Shown here piece by piece: positions 52,430 through 63,434 of a stretch of DNA of 64,000 bases. The translations under genes and the position numbers were made by a program. The notes beneath the pieces are model-generated. The model ran no database searches, had not been told where the DNA came from, and saw only the letters and a list, made by a program, of their open reading frames with translations. The stretch covers positions 124,001-188,000 of the forward strand of contig NZ_MTQN01000010.1 in the NCBI RefSeq assembly GCF_001984195.1. Direction: 5' to 3'. Each line of letters starts with the position of its first letter. Within the stretch, counting starts at the first letter, position 1. This DNA comes from Kribbella sp. ALI-6-A. Its GTDB lineage: Bacteria; Actinomycetota; Actinomycetes; Propionibacteriales; Kribbellaceae.

Positions 52430-52516
52430 GTGGACCCCCGGACCCGACGGCTCGTCACCTCTGTCGTACTGCTGGCTCTTGTCGCCATCGTGGTGATCGC
52501 CGCCCTCGTCGGCTGA
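52430..52516 (+). CDS. 28-residue single-helix membrane protein
   Basis: GTG 52430 opens a short frame reading MDPRTRRLVTSVVLLALVA then IVVIAALVG and a TGA at 52514. It has a basic start (RTRR) and one uninterrupted membrane helix with positive-inside orientation. It sits between the acyltransferase fusion stop (4 bp before) and the next membrane-protein gene (19 bp after). Very small proteins of this type, beginning DPRTRR, occur in related actinobacteria as far as I recall. Function is unknown. Confidence 0.6.
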   Translation: MDPRTRRLVTSVVLLALVAIVVIAALVG

Positions 52517-52535
52517 CGCGCTACTCTGGCGCGCC

Positions 52536-53648
52536 ATGAGCACCCCGACGCGGTCGCCGTACCTGCTGCGGGTGGGGCTGGTCCGTAACGTCCGCAGCGG
52601 CGAGCACCTGACGACGTTCGTGGTGTCCGGGGTGGCGACCGTGCTGATCACCCGGCTGATCCTCGGGCTCAGCGGCTACCCGCAGATCGGTGGCAAGGGC
52701 CTGCACATCGCGCACGTCCTGCCCGGTGGGCTGCTGATGCTGGTGGCCATCGTCCTGCTGCTCGCGTACGTCGGTCCGGTGGTCCGGCCCGCGGCGGCGC
52801 TGATCGGCGGGGTCGGGTTCGGCCTGTTCATCGACGAGGTCGGCAAGTTCGTCACCTCCGACAACAACTACTTCTACCAACCCACCGCCGCGATCGTGTA
52901 CGTCGTGTTCGTGCTGATCGTGCTGGGCAGCCGGTTCGTCACCACCCGGCGGCCGATCGACCCGCGCGAGCAGTTGGCCAATGTGGTCGACCATGCCGTC
53001 GAGGGAGTCGCCGGTGGGCTGTCCCGACGCCGGTTGGCTCAGGCGTCGGAGCAACTGCGCGAGGTTTCGCCGCAGGTTGCTGGTCGCCGGGAGACCCGGG
53101 CCCTGCTCGCCGCGGTCGAGCCGGACGAGGTGGAGCTGGCCGCGCCGGTCGACGCGGCCTGGCGGGCGCTGAAGCGAGGCTTCGATCGGCTGTCGACGCA
53201 TCCGCTCGCGCCTCGCGTTGCGGTCGGCGTACTGGCTCTGCAGGCGTTGCTGGCTCCGGCGATCGCGGCCGGGATCCGTTTCGACAGGGGGCAGTTGCTG
53301 ACCGACTTTCCCGTGCTGGGGGTTGTCGCGGGAAGCGTGCTGTCGGCCACCTTCACGGTGCGCGGCTGGCTGCGGCTGCGGGTCGGTGACCGGGCTCGTG
53401 CGGTGCGGCTGTTCGAGCTCGCCGTACTGGTGTCGCTGCTGGTGACTCAGGTGTTCCAGTTCGCCGGGACGCAGTTCGCCGCGGTCGGTGGGATGTTGCT
53501 CGACCTGGTGCTGCTCGGTCTGCTCGGGGCGGAGCGGGACCGGCTGCGGCGCGAGGCCGAGCCCAGTGTCACTGCGGCGGCGACGAAGCTGTTGCCGCCT
53601 CTTCCGGACGGTCCCCGGTTCCCGGAGGACCCGAACGACCCCGTCTAG
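52536..53648 (+). CDS. Integral membrane protein of unknown function
   Basis: A 370-residue protein. The first 125 residues hold four helices with conserved-looking polar patches: GLHIAHVLPGGLLMLVAIVL and GFGLFIDEVGKFVTSDNNYF, where the His, Asp, Glu and Lys lie at helix ends. A soluble, basic middle section (RRRLAQASEQLREVSPQVAG) is followed by four more helices. I do not recognise the family. The last 80 bp overlap the convergent MFS gene, a long tail-to-tail overlap. Confidence 0.72.
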   Translation: MSTPTRSPYLLRVGLVRNVRSGEHLTTFVVSGVATVLITRLILGLSGYPQIGGKGLHIAHVLPGGLLMLVAIVLLLAYVGPVVRPAAALIGGVGFGLFIDEVGKFVTSDNNYFYQPTAAIVYVVFVLIVLGSRFVTTRRPIDPREQLANVVDHAVEGVAGGLSRRRLAQASEQLREVSPQVAGRRETRALLAAVEPDEVELAAPVDAAWRALKRGFDRLSTHPLAPRVAVGVLALQALLAPAIAAGIRFDRGQLLTDFPVLGVVAGSVLSATFTVRGWLRLRVGDRARAVRLFELAVLVSLLVTQVFQFAGTQFAAVGGMLLDLVLLGLLGAERDRLRREAEPSVTAAATKLLPPLPDGPRFPEDPNDPV

Positions 53649-54888
53649 GCTGCCGGCCGCCCCAGTTCTCGCCGTGCCCGAAGACCAGCGGGGACATGGT
53701 GGCGACGAAGTAGATGGCACCGGCTGTCACCAGTGCGGGCGCCAGACCGATCGCTGCGATCATCGCGCCGGCCACCACACCACCCAGCGGTACGCCGGTC
53801 CAGGCCAGGGCGTCGCCGAGCGAGTTCACCCGGCCCAGGAGCGGGCGCGGGATGCGCTCGATGAACAGTGCGCCGAGGACCGGGTTGATGAAGCCGGCGC
53901 CGACGCCGGCGACTGCCGCCACCGCGGTCACTGCCCACAGGGGTGAGTCGAACGCCATGACCAGGAACCGCGGTGCTCCGCAGATCAGAAAGGCGACGGT
54001 GAACACCAGTTTGCGGGGGAGCTTGTCGCCGATCGCCGAGGCGAGTGCGGCGAACAGGGTGGCCGTCACGCTGAAGGCGCCCAGGATCAGGCTGATCTCG
54101 GTTGGGCCGTACCCGTGGTCCCTGATCCAGACCGGCAGCATCACCGCGGCGTACGCCATGTCGAACAGGTTGGTGACCGCGATCATGATCACCAGCGGCA
54201 GGAGCAGCCGGTCGCCGCGGAGGAACCGCCAGCCCTCGTGCAGCCGCTGCCGGTAGCTGCCTTCGTCGTCCTGCTCGCCCTTGGTCCGCTGGTGGGCGGA
54301 GGGAATCCAGCGGCGGATCAGGAGTGCGCAGAGACCGAACGACGCCGCATCGATCCACAGGGCGTTGACCGCACCGACCAGTGCGATGAGCGCACCGGCG
54401 ACACCGAAGGCGATCAGGCCGGCCAGGCGTTCGGTGGTGCTCTCCAGGCCGGTGACTCGTTCCAGCGGGACCTTGGCCGCCGTGGCGATGTCGGGGACGA
54501 GCGTGCCCTTCGCCGCATCACCGGGTCCGCGGAGTGCGCCCGCGACCGCGACAACCGCGAGCAGCAAGGGAAAGCTCAGCAGGTGCAAGGTGTGCAGCAG
54601 CGGGACCAGCGCAACCACGAACATGCTGGCGGTGTCGGCGAGCACACTGATCCGCTTCGGCCCGACCCGGTCGATCAGCGGACCGCCGACCGCCTTGCAC
54701 ACCACCAGCGGCAGCATCTCGGCCAGCGCGACCAGACCGGTCTTGACCGGCGAGCCGGTCGTCGTCAGCACGAACCAGGGAATGGCGATCGTGCTCAGCC
54801 GGGTCCCGCAGATCGACACCACGTTCGCGACGAGGAAGGCCACCAGCGGCGCCCGGTACGGCGTACTGGAGGGCGGTGCGGGGCTCAT
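53569..54888 (-). CDS. MFS transporter, ArsR-controlled
   Basis: A 439-residue transporter with 12 helices. Signatures include VANVVSICGTRLSTIAIPWF in TM1, the loop GPLIDRVGPKRISVLADTAS and RIPRPLLGRVNSLGDALAWT later on. The pattern is that of drug or macrolide exporters of the MFS_3/DHA3 group. It is co-translated with the ArsR-type regulator upstream (4-bp overlap). The C-terminal tail (PRRGRSGPPGTGDRPEEAAT) overlaps the convergent membrane-protein gene by 80 bp. Confidence 0.87.
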   Translation of the reverse strand: MSPAPPSSTPYRAPLVAFLVANVVSICGTRLSTIAIPWFVLTTTGSPVKTGLVALAEMLPLVVCKAVGGPLIDRVGPKRISVLADTASMFVVALVPLLHTLHLLSFPLLLAVVAVAGALRGPGDAAKGTLVPDIATAAKVPLERVTGLESTTERLAGLIAFGVAGALIALVGAVNALWIDAASFGLCALLIRRWIPSAHQRTKGEQDDEGSYRQRLHEGWRFLRGDRLLLPLVIMIAVTNLFDMAYAAVMLPVWIRDHGYGPTEISLILGAFSVTATLFAALASAIGDKLPRKLVFTVAFLICGAPRFLVMAFDSPLWAVTAVAAVAGVGAGFINPVLGALFIERIPRPLLGRVNSLGDALAWTGVPLGGVVAGAMIAAIGLAPALVTAGAIYFVATMSPLVFGHGENWGGRQPRRGRSGPPGTGDRPEEAATASSPPQ

Positions 54889-55451
54889 TCGTGCTCCCAG
54901 GTGAAGGCCTGGATCTGGACGGTGACCTTCTGGGTGCCCTCAGGCGCCGGCTGGGTCAGGTCGGTCTTGTACTTGTCGAACACGGCCATCACTTCGCTGG
55001 TCAGCGCGGTCAGCTGCTCCGGGGTCAGGTGGAAGGCCCAGTCGGACAGCAGGGTCGCCTCCCGCCACTCCGGGTCGAGCGTCTGCCAGCCGTCGATCGC
55101 GCGGAACATGTTCTCGGCGTAGGTCTGGCCGATGCCGTGCAGGAAGCCGAGGGTGAGCTCGGGCTCGGTCTGCAGCAGCGCGGCGGCGTCGAACTCGGTG
55201 CCCTGGTGGGAGGCCTTCCACCAGCGGTCGCGGGCGTTGCCGCGGCTCTCGTCCTCCTCCACCAGACCGACCTCGGCCAGTTGGCGCAGGTGGTAGCTCG
55301 TGGCGCCGGTGTTGACGCCGAGCCGGCCGGCCAGGGTCGTGGCGGTCTGCGGGCCGTGGATCCGCAGCAGGCCGACGATCCGGTTGCGCATCGGGTGCGC
55401 GAGGGCGCGCAGGATCCGTCCGTCCAGGTGAACGATCTCGTCTCCGGTCAT
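54885..55451 (-). CDS. ArsR-type winged-helix transcriptional regulator
   Basis: A 188-residue regulator. The winged HTH reads LDGRILRALAHPMRNRIVGL, LRIHGPQTATTLAGRLGVNT, GATSYHLRQLAEVGLVEEDE. The C-terminal 110 residues are an effector or dimer domain of the type found in longer ArsR relatives, without a CxC metal site. ATG 55451 is chosen, and the long open frame upstream carries the operator repeats. It overlaps the MFS gene and should repress it until an inducer binds. Confidence 0.87.
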   Translation of the reverse strand: MTGDEIVHLDGRILRALAHPMRNRIVGLLRIHGPQTATTLAGRLGVNTGATSYHLRQLAEVGLVEEDESRGNARDRWWKASHQGTEFDAAALLQTEPELTLGFLHGIGQTYAENMFRAIDGWQTLDPEWREATLLSDWAFHLTPEQLTALTSEVMAVFDKYKTDLTQPAPEGTQKVTVQIQAFTWEHE

Positions 55452-55479
55452 GCGAGTCACCCTAGGACTGCACAATCGG

Positions 55480-55515
55480 TTTGCAAAGGGGTTTTGCAAA
55501 AACTGTTTGCAGTCG
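55480..55515. promoter_or_regulatory. ArsR operator array TTTGCAAA
   Basis: Two perfect palindromes, TTTGCAAA (55480-55487) and TTTTGCAAAA (55492-55501), have centres 13 bp apart. A third imperfect site, ACTGTTTGCAGT, follows at about 55502-55513. They lie 29-62 bp upstream of the regulator start, where its promoter should be. Autorepression by the ArsR-type protein is inferred. Confidence 0.72.
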
Positions 55516-55638
55516 GTTGTCCACAGCTTTGGAACTCGGCTCCGCGCGGGGCCGCGATCCCGGCACCTTGTCCGTGACAGGGGAAACCCGAGACGGTCCG
55601 ACCGAGGCCGGCGGCTCCCCGGAACTGGAGGCTGGACC

Positions 55639-56004
55639 ATGCTGCGGGTGATGCTCGAGGACGCCGACTACTGCGACGTCCCGGCCGATCTGATGACGTT
55701 CGACGACGGGGTGGTCGTCTTCTGGCGCGACGGCGAGGAGGTCGGCCGCCATCGCCAAGCCCGGATCCGCTCGCTGGAGCTGATCGCCTCGCGTTCGATG
55801 ACCCGCCGGATCGAGGAGGCCCGCAAGGCCCACCCCAACGCGTTCCGCGTCTGGACCCAGGAGCAGGAGGACCTGCTCACCAAGATGTGGCACGAGAAGG
55901 CCACCCTCGACGAGCTCGTCACCGCGCTGGGCCGCCAGCCCGGCGGGATCGCCACCCGGCTCAGAGCCTTGGGCCTGCTCGGCGAGGACGAGAAGATTAC
56001 CTGA
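55639..56004 (+). CDS. Small protein with C-terminal HTH-like motif
   Basis: A 121-residue protein. ATG 55639 follows TGGAGGCTGG. The N-terminal half (MLRVMLEDADYCDVPADLMT then FDDGVVVFWRDGEEVGRHRQ) is beta-rich. The C-terminal half, RVWTQEQEDLLTKMWHEKAT, LDELVTALGRQPGGIATRLR, ALGLL, resembles a Myb/SANT or sigma-region-4-like helix-turn-helix used in many actinobacterial proteins. DNA binding is plausible but not shown. It is divergent from the ArsR operon and 151 bp from the methyltransferase gene. Confidence 0.72.
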   Translation: MLRVMLEDADYCDVPADLMTFDDGVVVFWRDGEEVGRHRQARIRSLELIASRSMTRRIEEARKAHPNAFRVWTQEQEDLLTKMWHEKATLDELVTALGRQPGGIATRLRALGLLGEDEKIT

Positions 56005-56155
56005 CCGGCCCTTCGACGGGTCCGTCGGTCACGCAGCTGCCCGGTGCTGACAGCAGCCCGTGACCGCCTGTCGGGAGCGACCCGGCGAAGGGCCCGCAGA
56101 CACTCCGGACGAGACCCTTTTGTGATGCAAGGAGGTGGTCGGCGACAATGGCGCG

Positions 56156-57421
56156 ATGCAAGCGGAGCTGGAGCCGGAATCGAGGCCGGACATGAACCCG
56201 GAGGGGACCGACGACGAGTCGGGTCCACTCGGGGCGGTCCGCGCTGCCCTGCTCTCCTCGCAGAGTCTGGTTCGCGCGATCGGATCGGGCCGTCGCCGGG
56301 GTGCCGAAGCGCCGACGTACCACCGGGTGGAGATCCGGTACGTCGACCTCAAGGCCGGGCGGCACCTGCAGATCGCGGAGTTCGACGAGCGGCAGTCGCA
56401 CACCCGGAACGCCCCGGCCGACAGTGCCGAGGCAGAAGAGGTCGTCGACGAGCTGCTGCGCGCGCCGTACGGGAACTGGCATGTCGAGACGACCGGTGAG
56501 ACGCTCCGGCTGCGGTACACCAAGAAGGGCAAGCTGCTGCTGCACCGCGAGCAGGAGACGCGCGAGCAGTGGACCGACCACGACCGGACCAAGCAGCGGG
56601 TGCTGGACCCGGCCGCGCCGTTCCTGGTCGAGCTCGGGATCAGCGACCACCACGGCCGGGTGAAGCCGTCGCGGCAGTCGAAGTACAAGCAGATCGAGGA
56701 GTTCTGCAAGCTGCTCGCGCCGGCGCTCGACGAGGCGATCGCGGCAGGCCGGATCGCGACCGGACGGCCGTTGCAGGTGGTCGACCTGGGCTGCGGCAAT
56801 GCCTACCTGACGCTCGCGGCGTACCACCTGCTGACGGCGACCGGCCACGACGTGCGGATGACCGGCATCGATCACAACCCGGCAGCTCGTGCGCGGAACA
56901 CCAAGCGGGTGGCCGCTCTGGGGTGGCAGGATCACCTGCGGTTCGTCGACGCGACCATTGCCGACGCGCAGCTGGACGTGCGGCCGGACGTCGTACTCGC
57001 GCTGCACGCCTGTGACACCGCGACCGACGACGCGCTGGCTCGTGCGGTCGGGTGGGAGGCGCCGCTGGTGCTCGCGGCACCTTGCTGCCACCACGACATC
57101 CAGAAGCAGCTGAAGAGCGTCGAACCACCGGCGCCGTACGGCGCGCTGACGAGATATGGCATCGTTCGGGAGCGGCTCGCCGACATGTTGACGGACTCGT
57201 TGCGTGCGGCGGTGTTGCGCCAGGTCGGCTACCGGGTGGAGGTCGTGCAGTTCGTGGACAGTGAGCACACGCCACGCAACCTGTTGCTCCGCGCCGCCCG
57301 GACCGGAGCGACCGCGGGACCCGAGGTCCGGGCGGAGTACGAGGAACTCGTCGGCGCGTGGCAGGTCACCCCGCGCCTGGCGACGCTGGTTCAGGAACTC
57401 GACCGCGAGGCGGTGTCGTGA
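56156..57421 (+). CDS. Class I SAM-dependent methyltransferase (Methyltransf_32 type)
   Basis: A 421-residue protein. The SAM loop is VVDLGCGNAYLTLAAYHLLT near 207-226, then MTGIDHNPAARARNTKRVAA and the motif LAAPCCHHDIQKQLK, typical of the Methyltransf_32 group that includes RNA-associated enzymes. The N-terminal 190 residues (YHRVEIRYVDLKAGRHLQIA; KKGKLLLHREQETREQWTDH) are a separate domain probably for substrate binding. ATG 56156 is used, and GTG 56135 is possible. It overlaps the next gene by 4 bp. Substrate, probably RNA, is inferred. Confidence 0.82.
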   Translation: MQAELEPESRPDMNPEGTDDESGPLGAVRAALLSSQSLVRAIGSGRRRGAEAPTYHRVEIRYVDLKAGRHLQIAEFDERQSHTRNAPADSAEAEEVVDELLRAPYGNWHVETTGETLRLRYTKKGKLLLHREQETREQWTDHDRTKQRVLDPAAPFLVELGISDHHGRVKPSRQSKYKQIEEFCKLLAPALDEAIAAGRIATGRPLQVVDLGCGNAYLTLAAYHLLTATGHDVRMTGIDHNPAARARNTKRVAALGWQDHLRFVDATIADAQLDVRPDVVLALHACDTATDDALARAVGWEAPLVLAAPCCHHDIQKQLKSVEPPAPYGALTRYGIVRERLADMLTDSLRAAVLRQVGYRVEVVQFVDSEHTPRNLLLRAARTGATAGPEVRAEYEELVGAWQVTPRLATLVQELDREAVS

Positions 57422-58542
57422 GCTTGCTGCGCACAGTCCTGACCGTGACGGCGGCATCGCTGCTCAGCCTCACCGGCGCCGCCCTTCCCGCGGGTGCCAT
57501 ACCGACCTCCGCCACCACCGGCGCTGCCGGGCTGGTCGGCGCCGAGCGCGCGGCAGATCCGCCGCCGGCCCCAAAGAGGCGGTTCACGATCCGCGACGAC
57601 CGGGTGGACGACTCCTCCGGTCTGGCCAGGAGCCAGAAGTACGAAGGCATCTGGTGGACGGTGAACGACGCCGGCGAGAACGCCGTGGTGCACGGCATCG
57701 ACGCCACCGGCAAGGTCCGGGTGGAGCTCGGGCTGAAGGCGACGGTGAAGGACGTCGAGGCGATTTCGGTCGACCGCAACGGCACGATCTACGTCGCCGA
57801 CATCGGCGACAACAAGAAGAACCGCGACATGATCGAGGTCTACACGATCCCCGAGCCGTCCGCGCTCGAGGACGAGTCGGCGGTGCGGCCCCGCCGCTAC
57901 GACTTCGAGTATCCCGACGGCGCGCACGACGCCGAGACGATGCTGATCGATCCCGGCACCGGCCGGCTGTTCTTCGTCACCAAGGTCGCCTCGGGCAAGT
58001 CCGGCATCTACGCCGCCCCCGAGCAGGCCTCGCGGGAAGGCACCAACGAGCTGACCAAGATCGCCGACGGCCCCGCCGGGGTGACCGACGGCGTCTTCCT
58101 GCCCGACGGCAGCCAGGTCGTCCTGCGCAGCCTCACCGACCTCGCCACCATGGAGTGGGGCGACGAGCCCAACGTGATCGCCCGGACCGCCACCCCGAGC
58201 GCCCAGGGCGACGCGGTCGGCCTCAGCGACTCCGGCGACTCGGTACTCATCGGCAGCAAGACCTCCGCCGTCTACGACATCGCCGTCCCCAGCCGCAAAC
58301 CGGCCGCCGCCCCCACCAGCCCCAAAGCAACCCCGGCCCCCGCCGCCGCCTCGGACTCCGGCGAGACCAAGAAGAACCACAACCTCCGCTGGATCATCGT
58401 CGGCGCCGCCCTGTTCGCCATCCTGATCACCTTCCTCACCTTCCCGCCCGGCCGCCGCGAACGCCTCGACCGCATGGCCGAAAACGCCCGCCTCACCGGC
58501 CAGCCCCCACCAGACCCCCACGGCCGCCGCCGCGCGGCCTGA
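57418..58542 (+). CDS. Exported beta-propeller-like protein with C-terminal membrane anchor
   Basis: A 374-residue protein from GTG 57418, coupled to the methyltransferase stop. Signal peptide: SLLRTVLTVTAASLLSLTGA to about residue 28. The extracellular domain has propeller-like repeats (DDSSGLARSQKYEGIWWTVN; AISVDRNGTIYVADIGDNKK; DAETMLIDPGTGRLFFVTKV). A Pro/Ala linker leads to one helix (LRWIIVGAALFAILITFLTF) and a basic cytoplasmic tail. No catalytic motif is recognised. It may sense or bind a surface ligand, which is inference. Confidence 0.78.
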   Translation: MSLLRTVLTVTAASLLSLTGAALPAGAIPTSATTGAAGLVGAERAADPPPAPKRRFTIRDDRVDDSSGLARSQKYEGIWWTVNDAGENAVVHGIDATGKVRVELGLKATVKDVEAISVDRNGTIYVADIGDNKKNRDMIEVYTIPEPSALEDESAVRPRRYDFEYPDGAHDAETMLIDPGTGRLFFVTKVASGKSGIYAAPEQASREGTNELTKIADGPAGVTDGVFLPDGSQVVLRSLTDLATMEWGDEPNVIARTATPSAQGDAVGLSDSGDSVLIGSKTSAVYDIAVPSRKPAAAPTSPKATPAPAAASDSGETKKNHNLRWIIVGAALFAILITFLTFPPGRRERLDRMAENARLTGQPPPDPHGRRRAA

Positions 58543-58715
58543 GCACGCACCCGACCTGCCAGCGCGGCCAGCGGGCAGGGTTCCGTCCGTGCGGGTGAGC
58601 GTCCCGATCGACCAGGTCCACCCGACGCCCGCCGGCTGCTCTCCCGAACCAACCGGCAGGTGCCCTTCGACGCGGGGCCACGTGGAGTTGCGTCGTCCGC
58701 AATCCCCAGTCGGGT

Positions 58716-59096
58716 TCAGAGGTACTGCGCCTCGCCGTGGCCGAACGACCAGTCGGGGTCGCTGTTCTCCGTGGCGGTGATCAGGACGTTGCGTGGGTCT
58801 GTACCGGCGTACTCGTGGATCAGTTCCGCGATCCGCCGGTACATCGCCTGCTTCACCTCGGCCGATCGTCCGGCGCGCAGGGTGACGGCGACGAAGACGA
58901 TGTCGTCGTCCCGTTCGATGCCGAGGAAGTTCCCGTACCGCAGCGTGCTGGTGGTGCCGTCGTGGCTGGTCAGCACTTGGAACAGGTCGTCGGGCGGGAT
59001 GTCGATCGTCTCGACCAGAGCGTCGTGCACCGCCCGACCCAGCGCGGCGAGACGATCGGGATCAGCCCGGAGAGCGTCGATGCGGACCAGAGGCAT
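58716..59096 (-). CDS. Tautomerase family protein
   Basis: A 126-residue protein of the 4-oxalocrotonate tautomerase/MIF superfamily. After removal of Met it exposes the catalytic Pro1 (MPLVRIDALRADPDRLAALG). The rest, VHDALVETIDIPPDDLFQVL and RSAEVKQAMYRRIAELIHEY, follows the double beta-alpha-beta plan of the longer, fused-length members. It should catalyse keto-enol tautomerisation or dehalogenation; the substrate is unknown. On the minus strand TAGTAT, within the palindrome TACTAGTA (59104-59111), lies just upstream of its start. Confidence 0.85.
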   Translation of the reverse strand: MPLVRIDALRADPDRLAALGRAVHDALVETIDIPPDDLFQVLTSHDGTTSTLRYGNFLGIERDDDIVFVAVTLRAGRSAEVKQAMYRRIAELIHEYAGTDPRNVLITATENSDPDWSFGHGEAQYL

Positions 59097-59220
59097 GCCG
59101 ACATACTAGTAGGTACAGCGGTTCGGCGACGTGATTATCAACGTGCTGCCGGCGACGCGATCGCGAGGACAGCACACCGATCGCCGGGTCGGCCTCGGAG
59201 TCGCTCTCGTCCGCGTTGTT

Positions 59221-59724
59221 TCAGGCCGTCGTGGGTTCGCCGCGGACCGCGGCCTGGTACGCGGCGAGAGCTTCGGGGTCGTCGACGCTGCCGTGGTGGT
59301 GGAACTGCAGCCAGCGGCCCTCGTGGTAGCGCAGGTACCGCGTGGTGCGGAAGGTGATCGGTACCGCGGGACCGTCGTCGACGGCGTACTCGGCGGTCTC
59401 GCGGCCGGCGAAGACAGCGTGGTCGGCGCCGAGGTACTCGACGATGTCGCCGAAGGTAACGGTCAGCCGAACGCGGCCGTGGAAGACCTTGTCGTAGAGG
59501 TCGGCGATCGCTTCGGTGCCGCGCAGGATGCCGCCGACCGGGTTGTTGAGCTGCGCGAGTGGATCGGCGGGCCAGACGCGGACCAGGGTGTCGAGGTCGC
59601 GCTGGTTGAGGGCGGCGTAGAACGTCTCCAGCGCGGCGAGGGCGCCGGTTCGCCCGGCGTCGGTGGTCTCGTCGAAGCGGACGCGGGCGTCAGGGCCGAA
59701 GGTGTCGATCAGCAGGTCGGGCAT
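59221..59724 (-). CDS. SnoaL-like / NTF2-fold protein
   Basis: A 167-residue protein of the NTF2-like fold: ALAALETFYAALNQRDLDTL, VRVWPADPLAQLNNPVGGIL then RGTEAIADLYDKVFHGRVRL and YLRYHEGRWLQFHHHGSVDD. ATG 59724 follows GAGGAG by 6 bp, which decides the start over in-frame codons upstream. The family includes small isomerases, hydrolases and binding proteins, so no reaction is assigned. Confidence 0.82.
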   Translation of the reverse strand: MPDLLIDTFGPDARVRFDETTDAGRTGALAALETFYAALNQRDLDTLVRVWPADPLAQLNNPVGGILRGTEAIADLYDKVFHGRVRLTVTFGDIVEYLGADHAVFAGRETAEYAVDDGPAVPITFRTTRYLRYHEGRWLQFHHHGSVDDPEALAAYQAAVRGEPTTA

Positions 59725-59887
59725 CTGGTTCTCCTCGGTCGGAGTGTTCGAAGTTGGAGTGTTCACAGGGGCCTCCAACTGTCGTACGTCCAGAAGCGGC
59801 GAATTCTTCCCGAACTAGTCGCCCTCGGCGCACATCCGTCGGCCTGCTCGACTTGTCCGCCAAGGCCGACGGCGCGACCGGACAGCA

Positions 59888-59920
59888 CGAAGCCCCCGCC
59901 CAGAAGAGGCGGGGGCTTCG
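59888..59920. terminator. Strong stem-loop terminator after serC
   Basis: CGAAGCCCCCGCC (59888-59900) and GGCGGGGGCTTCG (59908-59920) are perfect 13-bp complements around CAGAAGA. It lies 7 bp past the serC stop and faces the SnoaL-like gene's upstream region. Confidence 0.88.
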
Positions 59921-59927
59921 GGAGGAG

Positions 59928-62550
<2,623 letters not shown>

Positions 62551-62629
62551 CCCAACTCCCTTCGGTGCCTCTAGTCTGTAAGTCGACAAGACGACCGGCG
62601 ACGGACGATCGACGCAAGGGGTTGAACTT
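62551..62629. promoter_or_regulatory. Divergent promoter region of PhyH and AraC genes
   Basis: The 79-bp gap contains TAGTCTGTAAGTCGACAAGA, the most AT-rich stretch here, with possible -10/-35 sequences on the minus strand, and the strong RBS GAAGGGAG for PhyH. AAGGGG precedes the TTG start of the AraC gene. No clear direct repeat for AraC binding is visible. Confidence 0.35.
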
Positions 62630-63424
62630 TTGACGCACCCCATCGGATTGACCGGCAGGGTCCGCCTGTTGTCCCCGCCCACGTTCTGGCGGTGCGAGCC
62701 GAGCTGGACGTGGGTGTCGCGACCGCTCGCGGACCACCTGCTGTGGTGCGTGCTGGACGGAATCGGCCGGCTGGAGCTCAACGGTCAGGTCAAGGAGTTG
62801 ACGCCAGGGACGTGCGCGGTCTTCGCACCCGGCGACGCACCGACCGCGGGCCACGACCCGAAGCGGCGGCTGCTGGTCTTCGGCATGCACTTCGAGCCGG
62901 TCCGCAGGGCCTGGCGTACGGCGGACGTCGTCCCCGGGTCGCGCTGGGGCGAAGTGCAGGACCGGGTGTTGCTGGGAGCGCTCGCGAAGGCGGCGGACGC
63001 GGCGTACCGGCGGCAGGACGCACTGGGGGACAGGCAAACAGAACTTTGCCTGGAGCAACTACTCGCCACGGTGTGGGAAGCCGCGCACGACAAGGGCAGG
63101 ACAGCGGGCGACCAGGTGATCGACGAGGTGGCGCAGGCGATTCGGCAGGACCCGGGCCGGGACTGGTCGGTCGGCGGGCTGGCCCGGGACGCGGCCCTGT
63201 CCCGGGCGCAGTTCACCCGCCGGTTCGTGGCGCGGCACGGCAGTACGCCGGCGCAGTACGTGATCCAGGCGCGGATCGACCGGGCGCATCAGCTGCTCAC
63301 GGAGTCCGGCATGACCGTGACTCAAACCGCGGCCGCGCTCGGCTACACCGACGTGCCGTATTTCAGCCGGCAGTACAAACAACGCACCGGCCGGTCGCCG
63401 AGCGACGACCGGCCGGTGCGGTGA
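62630..63424 (+). CDS. AraC family transcriptional regulator
   Basis: A 264-residue regulator. The N-terminal cupin-like domain (LADHLLWCVLDGIGRLELNG; LTPGTCAVFAPGDAPTAGHD) should bind a ligand. Two C-terminal HTHs follow: WSVGGLARDAALSRAQFTRR and VTQTAAALGYTDVPYFSRQY then KQRTGRSP. TTG 62630 is used as start, supported by AAGGGG 9 bp upstream and by MTHPIGLTGRVRLLSPPTFW continuing into the cupin. It probably activates the divergent PhyH gene. Confidence 0.87.
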   Translation: MTHPIGLTGRVRLLSPPTFWRCEPSWTWVSRPLADHLLWCVLDGIGRLELNGQVKELTPGTCAVFAPGDAPTAGHDPKRRLLVFGMHFEPVRRAWRTADVVPGSRWGEVQDRVLLGALAKAADAAYRRQDALGDRQTELCLEQLLATVWEAAHDKGRTAGDQVIDEVAQAIRQDPGRDWSVGGLARDAALSRAQFTRRFVARHGSTPAQYVIQARIDRAHQLLTESGMTVTQTAAALGYTDVPYFSRQYKQRTGRSPSDDRPVR

Positions 63425-63434
63425 CGAGCAGGCC

